From the NCBI GenBank assembly GCA_021732285.1, contig JAKFVH010000009.1:28309-92308 (forward strand): 64,000 nt of DNA, written 5' to 3'. The translations under genes were made by a program, and so were the position numbers. Below the pieces are notes generated by a model. It was given only the letters and a program-made list of their open reading frames with translations, ran no database searches and was not told the DNA's origin. Below are positions 1 to 8,900 of the stretch, piece after piece. This stretch comes from Reyranella sp. Its GTDB lineage: Bacteria; Pseudomonadota; Alphaproteobacteria; Reyranellales; Reyranellaceae. The number at the start of each line of letters is the position of its first letter. Positions within the stretch are counted from its first letter, which is position 1.

Positions 1-626
1 AGCCACTGCTTCGGATCTCTATCCCAGTTCTCGCGCGAGGGTTCGGGCTTCGACTTGAAGAGCACTTTGCCGTCGGGCCCCTCGCGATAGATGTTGGCTT
101 CGTCTTCGATGTCGGAGAGATCGAGGAAGACGTAGATTTCGCTGGGCTTGCGGCCGATCTTGTCGGCGGCGGCCTCGACCTTCCGCCAGTAGATGATCGG
201 GCTGTAGGACGACACGCCGAGGTTCCACACCGCCTTGTTCTGCCGGGCGGCGTCGCAGGCCATCAGGCCAACAAAACTCTGCTCGTAGCTCGAGCCGATC
301 GCCTCGACGAAGGAATCGCCGATGACGAAGATCGCGGGCCACGCCTTCTCGGCCTCGCCCGGCCCGCAGGTTCCGGTGCGGAAGCCGTGCTTGTCGGACT
401 TCCAGGGATAGATGATGCGGCCCCAGACGCGCGTCATGTCGTGGCCCGGGAAGATGTCGTGGTGATGGTCGGCGTGGATGTAGGCGCGGAGGTTGCCGGC
501 TTCGGCGGCGTCGCGATCGGTGTTGATCACCCCGGGCAGGAGCGTGGCGGTGACGATGGCATCGAGGAGAAGCGTGATGGCGCCGATCGACAGCACCGTG
601 CCGACGATACGAAAAGCCTTCCTCAT
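1..626 (-). CDS. SGNH/GDSL hydrolase-like membrane-anchored protein, partial
   Basis: Reading leftward from an ATG at 626, the frame stays open to the window edge, giving 208 codons with the C-terminus missing. The protein starts with a hydrophobic segment (about residues 5-30, signal anchor or uncleaved signal). The block VIGDSFVEAIG follows, resembling the GDS nucleophile block of SGNH hydrolases, and NLGVSSYSP resembles their block II. FLDLSDIEDEANIY fits proteins that act on exported polysaccharide or lipid (AlgX/DltD-like). The fold assignment comes from these motifs; the substrate is unknown. It is divergent from the CoA-transferase gene at 708, with an 81-base shared upstream region. 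Confidence 0.6.
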   Translation of the reverse strand, partial: MRKAFRIVGTVLSIGAITLLLDAIVTATLLPGVINTDRDAAEAGNLRAYIHADHHHDIFPGHDMTRVWGRIIYPWKSDKHGFRTGTCGPGEAEKAWPAIFVIGDSFVEAIGSSYEQSFVGLMACDAARQNKAVWNLGVSSYSPIIYWRKVEAAADKIGRKPSEIYVFLDLSDIEDEANIYREGPDGKVLFKSKPEPSRENWDRDPKQW

Positions 627-707
627 GACGGATATTGCCGCCCGAGTTCCATCGCGTTCTCTCCCCCGCTCGGTCTATCCTAGCGCGGGAAAACAAAGAG
701 GGTAGCC

Positions 708-1874
708 GTGACCTTGCCGTTGGAAGGCATACGCGTGATCGAGGTGGGCCAAGCCCTGGCCGGGCCGTTGGCCGGCGTGCTTTTGGCCGACATGGGCGCC
801 GACGTGATCAAGATCGAGAAGCCCGACGGCGGCGACGATGCGCGCATCTGGGGTCCTCCGTTCGGGCCGGACGGCGTGACCTCGCTCTACTTCTACAGCC
901 AGAACCGCAACAAGCGCTCGGTCTCGCTCGACCTCAAGTCGGCTGACGACATCGACAAGCTCCACAAGCTCTGCGAGACGGCCGACATCCTGATCCAGAA
1001 CCTGCGGCCGGGCGTGGTCGACGAGATCGGCATCGGCCCGGAGGCGATGCTGAAGCGACATCCGCGCCTGATCTATTGCTCGATCTGGGCGTTCGGCTAC
1101 CAGGGGCCGCTCAAGATGAAGCCGGGTTTCGATCCGCTGCTGCAGGCCTATGGCGGCATGATGTCGGTCACCGGCCGGGCGGAGGATCCGCCGACCTTCT
1201 GCGGCGCCTCGATCAACGACAAGGCGACCGGCATGTTCTGCACCATCGGCGCGCTGGCGGCGCTGCGGCTGCGCGACAAGACGGGCAAGGGCTGCCTGGT
1301 CGACACCTCGCTGTTCGATTCGGCGGTCCACTGGGTCGAGGGCCAAGTCAACAACTACATCGCGAGCGGCGCCGTCCCCAAGCGGCACGGCACCGGCGGC
1401 GCGGTGATCGTGCCCTACCAGACCTTCGACACCGCCGACGGCAAGCCGCTCTGCCTGGCGCCCGGCAACGACCGGCTGTGGGCGCGCTGCGCCCAGGCGC
1501 TGGGCCATCCCGAATGGCAGACCGACCCCAAGTACGCCAAGAGCGCGGCGCGCGTGAAAAACAAGGACGAGCTGCTGCCGATGATCACCCAGGCGATGCT
1601 GCGAAAGTCGCGCGCCGACTGGATCGAGGCCTTCGAAAAGGCGGGCGTGCCCTGCGCCGCCGTCAACGACATCAGCGAGCTCGCCAACACGCCGCAGTTC
1701 GCCGCTTCCGAGATCGTGCAGGAGCTGCCGGGCGGCGGCCCCAAGGTGGTCGGCCTGCCGATCACCTTCGATCGTGTCCGTCCACGCTCGGCGCGGCCGT
1801 CACCTAATTTAGGCGAACATACGGACGAGGTGCTGACCGCCCTCCTCCGTCATCCCGACCGGAGCCGAGCGTAG
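708..1874 (+). CDS. CaiB/BaiF family III CoA-transferase
   Basis: Family III CoA-transferases move CoA between carboxylic acids in the cytoplasm. The 388-residue length is normal for the family. The N-terminal block VIEVGQALAGPLAGVLLADM, the following GADVIKIEKP and the SLDLKSAD segment are characteristic. Asp142 in GFDPLLQAYGG sits where the family's catalytic aspartate is found. The start is GTG at 708 behind an AGAGGG ribosome site. The last codons and the stop lie inside a palindromic repeat (1848-1958), so the C-terminal RHPDRSRA is repeat-encoded. The acid substrate cannot be inferred. A TauD-type dioxygenase and a RibD-C reductase follow on the other strand. A second family member lies at 38892. 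Confidence 0.9.
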   Translation: MTLPLEGIRVIEVGQALAGPLAGVLLADMGADVIKIEKPDGGDDARIWGPPFGPDGVTSLYFYSQNRNKRSVSLDLKSADDIDKLHKLCETADILIQNLRPGVVDEIGIGPEAMLKRHPRLIYCSIWAFGYQGPLKMKPGFDPLLQAYGGMMSVTGRAEDPPTFCGASINDKATGMFCTIGALAALRLRDKTGKGCLVDTSLFDSAVHWVEGQVNNYIASGAVPKRHGTGGAVIVPYQTFDTADGKPLCLAPGNDRLWARCAQALGHPEWQTDPKYAKSAARVKNKDELLPMITQAMLRKSRADWIEAFEKAGVPCAAVNDISELANTPQFAASEIVQELPGGGPKVVGLPITFDRVRPRSARPSPNLGEHTDEVLTALLRHPDRSRA

Positions 1875-1958
1875 CGAGGCGGAGTGGAGGGACCTGTTCA
1901 TATGCGGCCAACGAAGAAGAGGTCCCTCCACTCCGCTTCGCTCCGGTCGGGATGACGG
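1848..1958. repeat. Long imperfect palindrome between convergent genes
   Basis: The left arm (1848-1894) reads CCGTCATCCCGACCGGAGC and onward. The right arm (1921-1958) is its reverse complement except for about 10 extra bases in the left arm. The loop is about 26 bases. The left arm contains the stop codon of the CoA-transferase gene. There is no U-run, so it looks like a dispersed intergenic palindrome rather than a classical terminator, although it could stop transcription from both sides. Confidence 0.85.
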
Positions 1959-1961
1959 TTT

Positions 1962-2834
1962 TTAGGCCGCCACCACCGGCTCGTGGCCGACGATTGTCGT
2001 GCGGTGCATGACGCGCCGCTCGTTGGGATCGTGCGGGGTGACCGCATGCACGGTGCAGCGGTTGTCCCACATCAGCACGTCGTGCGGCTCCCATTCGTGC
2101 CGGTACATGTATTTCGGCTGGGCGGCGAAGGCTGACAGCTCCTCGATCAGCCGGCGCGCGGGTCCGTCTTCCAGGCCCTCGACGGCGTCGTTGTAGATCG
2201 AGCTGATGTAAAGGCACTTGCGGCCGGTGACGGGATGCTTGCGCACCATGGGATGCCACACCGGCGGCATGGCAGCCTTCTCCTTGTCGGTCGGCGGCGG
2301 CGAGCCGACCAGCCGGCTCAGCATGCTGAAATCGTGCCGCGCCTTGCGACCCTCGACCTGGCGCTTCAGGTTTTCCGGCAGCTCGTCGTAGACCATGTAC
2401 ATGTTGATGAACTGCGTGATGCCGCCGGTGCGGCTGATCTCGATGCCGTGCAGCAGCGAGCCCATGGAGGGCACCGGCCGATAGCTCGAATCGGTGTGCC
2501 ATTGCTGCGACGAGGAGAGCTGCTTCTGCCCAGGGTCGCTCGGCTTCAGGAGGTGGTTCTGCTCATCGACGTTGGACACCAGGAAGATCTCGCGTACCCG
2601 GTCCGAGCGCAGATGCAGCGAGGTCTGGTGGAAGATCTCCGCTTCGCCGAAGTTGCGGGTGAAGTCGACATGCTCCTGGTCGGTGATCCGCTGGTCGGGG
2701 AACACCACGACCAGATGCTTCATCCAGGCGTCGTGGACCTCTTTCACCGTCTCGGCATCGACCGGCTTCGTCATGTCGACGCCGCGGATCTCGGCGCCCA
2801 GGGCGGGGTGTCGTGGCTTGACCGTGATCGCCAT
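1962..2834 (-). CDS. TauD/TfdA-family Fe(II)/2-oxoglutarate dioxygenase
   Basis: This 290-residue protein matches the taurine/2,4-D dioxygenase family, which hydroxylates small sulfonates, aryloxy acids and similar compounds using Fe(II), O2 and 2-oxoglutarate. The iron-binding facial triad is visible: His113 and Asp115 in QWHTDSS, and His263 in DNRCTVHAV. Arg278 in VMHRTTI is placed to bind the 2-oxoglutarate carboxylate. The ATG at 2834 follows a strong GAGGAGG site. The RibD-C-type reductase lies just upstream on the same strand (10-base gap), so the two are probably co-transcribed. The substrate is unknown; with no sulfonate transporter beside it, taurine is not a safe guess. Confidence 0.88.
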   Translation of the reverse strand: MAITVKPRHPALGAEIRGVDMTKPVDAETVKEVHDAWMKHLVVVFPDQRITDQEHVDFTRNFGEAEIFHQTSLHLRSDRVREIFLVSNVDEQNHLLKPSDPGQKQLSSSQQWHTDSSYRPVPSMGSLLHGIEISRTGGITQFINMYMVYDELPENLKRQVEGRKARHDFSMLSRLVGSPPPTDKEKAAMPPVWHPMVRKHPVTGRKCLYISSIYNDAVEGLEDGPARRLIEELSAFAAQPKYMYRHEWEPHDVLMWDNRCTVHAVTPHDPNERRVMHRTTIVGHEPVVAA

Positions 2835-2844
2835 CGTTTCCTCC

Positions 2845-3543
2845 TCAACTGTTCTTGATGTCGTAGCGCAGCCAGAGCGCGTCGTCCTCCAGCCTCTCGC
2901 AGCTCTTCAACGTCATGGCCGTGACTGGCGCGGTCGGGCCGGTCATCTCGGTCTCCGAATCGAACACGTAGGGTCCGCCTCTGGCGCCGTCGACGGTCGG
3001 CACGATCGCGAGGCTGAGCTCATCCAAAAGGCCGGCGCGCAGGAACGAGCCGTTGACCTTGCCGCCACCCTCGATCAGCAGGCGCTTGATGCCGAGCTCC
3101 TCGCTCAGGATCTCCAGCAAGAGCGTCAGGTCGAGCTTCGTCTTGCCGGCGAAGACATAGGACACGCCTTCTCCGCGCAACGCCTCGAGATGCGAATCCG
3201 GGACCTGCTCGGTCAGCACGACCACGATGGGATCGCCGCCGATGTCGGAGCGGCCCCAGGCGATCTTGCCCTGGGCGTCGATCACGATGCCCCAGACCTT
3301 GGCGCCTTTGGTCGCGAACCAGGATGTGCGCGGCCAGGTCTGGCTGGCCGGCTTCGCGGGATAGGCATCGCGCTTGGCGAATTCCCGGCCGGTCACGCGC
3401 CCGACGAGCCAGGCATCGCCCTCCAGCTTGTCATGCAGGACCTCGAACAGGTTGCCCGACTTCTCGCGCGCCGGCCGCTGGCGGCTTTGCCAGGTGCGCC
3501 CATCGACGCTCGAGACCATGTGGCAGATGACATAAGGCTTCAT
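2845..3543 (-). CDS. RibD C-terminal/dihydrofolate reductase-like NADPH reductase
   Basis: This 232-residue single-domain protein resembles the reductase half of RibD (HTP reductase/dihydrofolate reductase fold). It starts MKPYVICHMVSSVDGRT, the usual family opening with the SxDG motif. It carries LLIEGGGKVNGSFLRAGLLD, the glycine-rich NADPH-binding segment typical of RibD-C, and ends with a short C-terminal strand. No deaminase domain is present, so it is a stand-alone member. Such proteins reduce pterin- or pyrimidine-like substrates, but the actual substrate is unknown. It is the first gene of a probable two-gene unit with the TauD-type dioxygenase. Confidence 0.82.
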   Translation of the reverse strand: MKPYVICHMVSSVDGRTWQSRQRPAREKSGNLFEVLHDKLEGDAWLVGRVTGREFAKRDAYPAKPASQTWPRTSWFATKGAKVWGIVIDAQGKIAWGRSDIGGDPIVVVLTEQVPDSHLEALRGEGVSYVFAGKTKLDLTLLLEILSEELGIKRLLIEGGGKVNGSFLRAGLLDELSLAIVPTVDGARGGPYVFDSETEMTGPTAPVTAMTLKSCERLEDDALWLRYDIKNS

Positions 3544-3675
3544 GGTCCGGCGAGGCTATCAAGGACAGCCAGCCGCTGCATCCGGGCGGTGCGCGCACAG
3601 CGGAACAGGTCTTGCTTGACCGGCTCTGCCTCGCCTGGAGAACATCGGTCCGGGGCAGACTGAAGGGGGCCTAAA

Positions 3676-4641
3676 ATGCGTCACGTGTCGCGTCGCACCG
3701 TTCTTCTGTCGGCGTTGGCGGCACCCGCGGTGGCGCGGGCGCAGAGCGACTTTCCCAACCGCAGCATCCGGCTGGTGATCCCCTGGCCGCCGGGCGCGTC
3801 GGCCGACGCCTTCCTGCGCAGCATCGCCGACCAGGCGGGCAAGCGGCTCGGCCAGACCGTGGTGCCCGACAACAAGCCCGGCGCCAACGGGACCTTCGGC
3901 GCCATCGCGCTGAAGGATGCCAAGCCCGACGGCTATACGCTGGCGCAAATCCACACCGGCGTCGTGCGCGCCCAGCTCATGGCCGAGCAGCCCACCTACG
4001 ACGCGCAGACCGACTTCACCTACATCATCCAGCTCTCCGGCTCGGCGCACGGCATCGTCGTGCGCGCCGACAGCCCCTACAAGACGCTCGAGGACCTGGT
4101 CGCCGCCGCCAAGGCCAATCCCGGCAAGCTGAACTACGGCACGTTCGGTCCCTCTTCGGTCCAGAACATGACGATGGTCGATCTGCAGCAGCGGCTGGGC
4201 ATCGAGCTGACGCATGTGCCCTATCGCGGCGGCAGCGAGCTCTACCAGGGCCTTTTAGGAAACCAGATCGACATCATTGCCGACGCCAGCGGCTGGATCC
4301 CGCTGGTGCAGAGCGGCCAGTTCCGCCTGCTCGTCGTGTGGGGGTCCAACCGCATGAAACTCTTTCCCGAAGTGCGGACCTTCAAGGAAGCCGGCATCGA
4401 CCTGGTGGTGAACTCGCCCTACGGCATCGGCGGGCCCAAGGGCATGGACCCGGCCATCGTGAAAAAGCTCCACGACGCCTTCAAGGAAGCGCTGTTCGAC
4501 GCGGCCACCCAGGCCGTCATGGAGAAGTTCAGCATGCCCACGCTCTATCTCGACGGCGCAGGCTACGCCGCCGCCTACAAGGAGCTGGAAGGCGTCGAGC
4601 GCGCGAACCTCAAGCGCGTCGGCATGCTGGGCAAGAGCTAG
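3676..4641 (+). CDS. Bug/TctC family periplasmic solute-binding protein
   Basis: The 321-residue protein has an N-terminal export signal (residues 1-22, MRHVSRRTVLLSALAAPAVA, ending near ARAQS) and then the family opening FPNRSIRLVIPWPPGASAD. The block VVPDNKPGANGTFGAIALKD is the standard ligand-loop region of Bug (TctC) receptors, which bind carboxylates for tripartite tricarboxylate transporters or act in sensing. The ATG at 3676 follows GAAGGGGG. No TctA/TctB membrane genes are adjacent, which is usual for orphan Bug proteins. The 3' end overlaps the convergent rhodanese gene by 4 bases. Confidence 0.9.
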   Translation: MRHVSRRTVLLSALAAPAVARAQSDFPNRSIRLVIPWPPGASADAFLRSIADQAGKRLGQTVVPDNKPGANGTFGAIALKDAKPDGYTLAQIHTGVVRAQLMAEQPTYDAQTDFTYIIQLSGSAHGIVVRADSPYKTLEDLVAAAKANPGKLNYGTFGPSSVQNMTMVDLQQRLGIELTHVPYRGGSELYQGLLGNQIDIIADASGWIPLVQSGQFRLLVVWGSNRMKLFPEVRTFKEAGIDLVVNSPYGIGGPKGMDPAIVKKLHDAFKEALFDAATQAVMEKFSMPTLYLDGAGYAAAYKELEGVERANLKRVGMLGKS

Positions 4642-5018
4642 CCGGCCTTTTCGACCTCTCCGCCGGCGTCGACCCAGCCCTTGAAGCCGCCGAGGTTCAG
4701 CACCTTGGCATAGCCCATGTCCTTCAGCGTCTTGCCGACCAGCGCTGAGCGCCCGCCCGAGGCGCAGTAGGCCACCACCGTCTTGGAACGGTCGAACGCC
4801 TTGTCGTGCATGGCCGAGGCGGGATCGGCGCGGAACTCGACCAGGCCGCGCGGCACGGCGACGGCGCCCGGCACCTTGCCGGAAGCCGTGACCTCAGGCG
4901 GCTCGCGCACGTCGAGGAACAGCACGTCGGCCTTGCCGACCAGTTTCTTCGCCTCGTCGGGGCTGATGCGCGGTACCGCAGCGTTCGCCTCATCGAGCAT
5001 CGATTGGACGGTCTTCAT
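4638..5018 (-). CDS. Single-domain rhodanese-like sulfurtransferase
   Basis: This 126-residue protein is one rhodanese domain. LFLDVREPPEV and GAVAVPRGLVEF are family hallmarks. The active-site loop CASGGRS begins at Cys85, in VVAYCASGGRSALVGKTL, where the cysteine carries the persulfide. The C-terminal VLNLGGFKGWVDAGGEVEKAG is typical. It probably acts in the cytoplasm in thiosulfate or cyanide sulfur transfer or sulfane-sulfur trafficking. The universal stress protein gene is upstream on the same strand with an 11-base gap, so the two likely form a stress-related operon. Confidence 0.92.
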   Translation of the reverse strand: MKTVQSMLDEANAAVPRISPDEAKKLVGKADVLFLDVREPPEVTASGKVPGAVAVPRGLVEFRADPASAMHDKAFDRSKTVVAYCASGGRSALVGKTLKDMGYAKVLNLGGFKGWVDAGGEVEKAG

Positions 5019-5029
5019 GGAATCCTCCG

Positions 5030-5869
5030 TCAGTGAGCCAGCAGGAGCGGGATCGGGCAGGCGGCGATCACCTTGGCGGTGGCGCCGCCCAGCCCCAGAA
5101 AGTTGGACAGTTCGCCATGTCCATAGGCGCCCATTACCAGAAGATCTGCCCTCTTGTCCTTGGCATAGCCGAGCAGTGCCCGGCCGCGGCCACGACCGCT
5201 CAGCGCGTGGAATTTTGCCGTATCGACGGTGGCCGTGATGCCGCGGCGGCCGAGATTGCGCAACAGCAGCGGGGCTGCAACCTCGTCGGGCTCGGCATCG
5301 GCCACCAGCAGGGTCACCTTGGTGGCTTTGGCGAGAAAGGGTAGCGCCGAGCCGACGGCGCGCGCGGCCTGGCTGCTGCCGTTCCAGGCGACGACGACCG
5401 AGGCGATCGGTCCCGCTTTCAGATCGGGCGGCGCGATCACCACCGGGCGGACGCAGTCGTAGATCGCCGCCTTGACCGTGTCGGGCGAGATGTTCTCGTC
5501 GTCGGCGCCCGGCCGGCCGATCACCACCAGGCTGGCGAACCGCCCGCTGCGGACCAGTTCGTCGCGCGTCATGGTCTGATCGCCTGTGAAGATGGCGCCC
5601 TTCAGCGGCGCCAGCAGCTCCAGGAAGGCGCGCTGTGATTCCAGCGCCCGCGCCTTCACCCGGTCATCGGACAGCCGCGAGAGGAACGGCATCGATTGCA
5701 CGGTGATGTCGGACTCGTGCTCATGATGCTCGGCGAAATGCACGGCATCGACGGTGCCCTCGAACAGTGCGGCGATTCGCGCGGCCAGGCGAAACGACAT
5801 GACGGCATCCGGGCCGCCTTCGGAAACCGCAAGAATGGATTTGTACACGCTCCCCGTCCCCTTCGACAC
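5030..5869 (-). CDS. Tandem-domain universal stress protein (UspA family)
   Basis: The 279-residue protein has two Usp halves. The first is degenerate (YKSILAVSEGG at the start and VVIGRPGADDENISPD at its end). The second runs from about residue 155 (VVVAWNGSSQAARAVGSALP) to the end and keeps an ATP-loop-like segment, VMGAYGHGELSNFLGLGGAT, one residue longer than the usual GxxGx9G spacing. The longest start is GTG at 5869. A second in-frame GTG at 5848, just before YKSIL, is equally plausible and would remove seven residues. It lies upstream of the rhodanese gene and is divergent from the autotransporter. Confidence 0.88.
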   Translation of the reverse strand: MSKGTGSVYKSILAVSEGGPDAVMSFRLAARIAALFEGTVDAVHFAEHHEHESDITVQSMPFLSRLSDDRVKARALESQRAFLELLAPLKGAIFTGDQTMTRDELVRSGRFASLVVIGRPGADDENISPDTVKAAIYDCVRPVVIAPPDLKAGPIASVVVAWNGSSQAARAVGSALPFLAKATKVTLLVADAEPDEVAAPLLLRNLGRRGITATVDTAKFHALSGRGRGRALLGYAKDKRADLLVMGAYGHGELSNFLGLGGATAKVIAACPIPLLLAH

Positions 5870-5971
5870 GTCCTACGACTACTGCCATTGCCCGAGAGCT
5901 TTTTCCATGGGACGATGCTTTGCTCGGATGCTGGGGAGCGTGGCGGGCCGTGGGTGTGGTCCGGGAATAGT

Positions 5972-8900
5972 ATGCAGTTCAGTGGGTTGCGGCCGTCCGT
6001 CGTGTGGGATGGCGTTACCCTGAAGCGCCTGGCGCTTCTGGGGAGCTTGGGATTTGTCGCATTGTCGGCGGGCACCGCGCAGGCGGTCGACGCCACCTGG
6101 ATCGGTCCCGGCGTCTCGTGGACGACGCCCGGCAACTGGTCGGGGGGCACCCAGCCGGACGGTACCGCCACCTTCACCAACAACGGCGCGCCGACGGCGA
6201 TCACCATAACGAACACCACCGCCATCGACACGATGGAGTTCACGGCGGCGGCGCCTGCCTACTCCTTCACCGTGACCAACGGTGCGACCTTTACGATCAA
6301 CAATGCGGTCAATACCAGTTCGGGGTCCCCGCCGACCTTCGCGGTCAACGCAGGCGCGACGCTGACCGTCGGCGACGCCGCTGATGTCGCCATGGGCACG
6401 CTTGCCAACGGATCATCCGGCGGCGGCACCGTCGTCATCGGCCCCACCAGCCTCGCCGCCTTCCTGACCCTCACCCCGACCACCAGCACGACCTTCTCGG
6501 GTTCGTTCTCGGGCGCGGGCTCGCTCGAGCTTTCCAACACCTCGACGACGCTCACCCTCACCGGCGCCAGCACCGGCGGCAACATCGGCACGATCGGCGG
6601 CGACCTCACGCTGTGCAACTGCTTCGGTGGTGGGCTCACGATCGACGGCGGTTCGCTCACCGTGAACGGCCTTGGCCAGGGCGTCTTCGTCAACGGAGGT
6701 ACGCTCTCGGTGGTGAATGGCGGCAGGCTGCAGGACAATCTCGATCTCCTGGTATCGAGCGCCATGGTCATCTCCGGGTCCGGCTCGTCGGCCACGGTGG
6801 CCGGCTTCACCGGAGTCGGCATCTTCGCCGCAGGCACTCTCACCATCAGCAATGGCGGCACACTCAACAGCCAAACCGGCGCCGAGATCGATGGCTTCTT
6901 CGGTACGCCCGGCGTCACGGTGACGGGCGCCGGATCGGCCTGGACGGTTGGCGGCGCCGGCCTTGCAGTCGGCGGCGGCTCCACCAGCGGAGCGGGGACG
7001 CTCACCGTCGCCAATGGCGGCCAGGTGAACGTCACAGGTACCGTCGGCGTGGGCGATCAGACGACAGGCACGTCGTTCATGACCGTCACGGGGGCGGGCT
7101 CAACGGTGACCGCCAGCAACAGGCTTTTGATCGGTCAGACCTCGGTCGCCATCGGCACGGTCACCATCGCTGACGGCGGCATGGTGAGCGCCGGCACTCG
7201 CACCAGGATCGGCCTCGGCAGCACGCTCAATCTCGGCGTGGGTGGCCTCAGCGGTGCGCTCGTCACCCCGCTGATCGACAATGAGGGCGCGATTGTCGCC
7301 AACTTCACCGATACGCTCACCATCGCCGCGAACATCTCGGGCACCGGGACGCTCAGCAAGGCGGGCGCGGGCACCCTGATCCTCTCTGGAACCAACAGCT
7401 ATTCGGGCGGCACGACGGTGACCGGCGGCCTGGTCAACTTCGTGGTCGGTGGTCTCGGCACCGGCACGATCACCGTGAACGGCGCCGGTCTGCAATGGGC
7501 GGCGGGCAACACGTCCGACATCTCCGCGCAGCTCGCGGCGATCGGATCGGGCGGCGCCACCTTCGATACCAACGGCAACAACGTGAGCTTCGCCACGACC
7601 CTGACGGGCAGCGGCGGCCTCACCAAGGCGGGCAGCGGCACCCTGACCTTGGCAGGCGCCAGCTACAGCGGCGCCACCAACGTCAACGGCGGTACGCTTC
7701 AGGCGGGTGCCGCGAATGTCTTCGCCTCGTCGAGCGCCGTCACGGTCGCGAGCGGCGCGACGCTCGCCTTCAACGGCTTCAATCAGACCCTCGCCTCGCT
7801 CGCCGGGGCGGGCTCGGTGACGATGGGCGCGGGCAGCATGGCGGTGGGCGGCAACAACGCCAGCACGACCTTCTCCGGCACGATCAGCGGCTCGGGCGGC
7901 CTGACCAAGAACGGCACCGGTGCGCTGACGCTGAGCGGCGCCAACACCTATACCGGACTCACCACCGTCAACACCGGCACGCTGATCGTGAACGGCATCA
8001 TCGCCGGCGCGGTGACGGTGAACAGCGGTGGTCAGCTGGACGGCACCGGGCGGATCGGCGCCCTGGTGAGCAACGGCGGCATCATCGCCCCCGGCAACTC
8101 GATCGGTACGCTGAACGTCAACGGCAACCTCACCCTGAACGGCGGCACCTATCAAGTCGAGGTCAACGCCGCGGGCCAGAACGATCGCGTCAATGTCGCC
8201 GGCAGCGCGACCCTGAACGGCGGCACCGTCCAGGTGCTGGCCCAGTCGGGAAGCTACGCCCGCAACACCACATACACGATCCTCAATGCGACCAGCGGCC
8301 TGAGCGGCGCCTTCTCGGGCGTGACCAGCAACTTCGCCTTCCTGACGCCGTCGCTGTCGTACGACGCCAACAACGTCTACCTGCTGCTGTTCCAGTCGGC
8401 GAGCGCCTTCGCAGCAGGTGCCCAGACGGCCAACCAGTATGCCGTCGGCACGGTGCTCGACCAGGTCAACACCACGGCGACGGGCGACCTCAACACCGTC
8501 CTGAACGCATTGAGCGCCCTCAGCACGCAGCAGGGACCGACAGCGCTGAACGCCATCAGCGGCCAGCAGTATGCCGACTTCGGCACGACCAACATCCAGA
8601 GTGGCTACCTGTTCACCAATGTTGTCGGCCAGCAGATGGCGGCAGCGCGCGGTGGCGCGAGCGGCGGCCAGCGCCAGGCGCTGGCGCAGGCCTGCGAGAT
8701 CGAGGCGTGCGACGGCGCGAGCCCGTGGAGCGTCTGGGCAAGCGCGCTGGGCGGACTGGGTTCGGTGGCGGGCAACGGCAACAGCTCGACGCTCACCTAC
8801 AATTTCGGCGGCACGGCGGCCGGCATCGACTATCGCCTCGATCCGCGCTTCCTGGTCGGCCTCGGTGCGGGCTACGCCGCGGGCAACCAGTGGGTCGACA

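Noticed and set aside
5696-5971. N-terminal extension of the autotransporter frame upstream of 5972
   Set aside because: The signal peptide begins right after the ATG at 5972, and the upstream part runs antisense through the universal stress protein gene.
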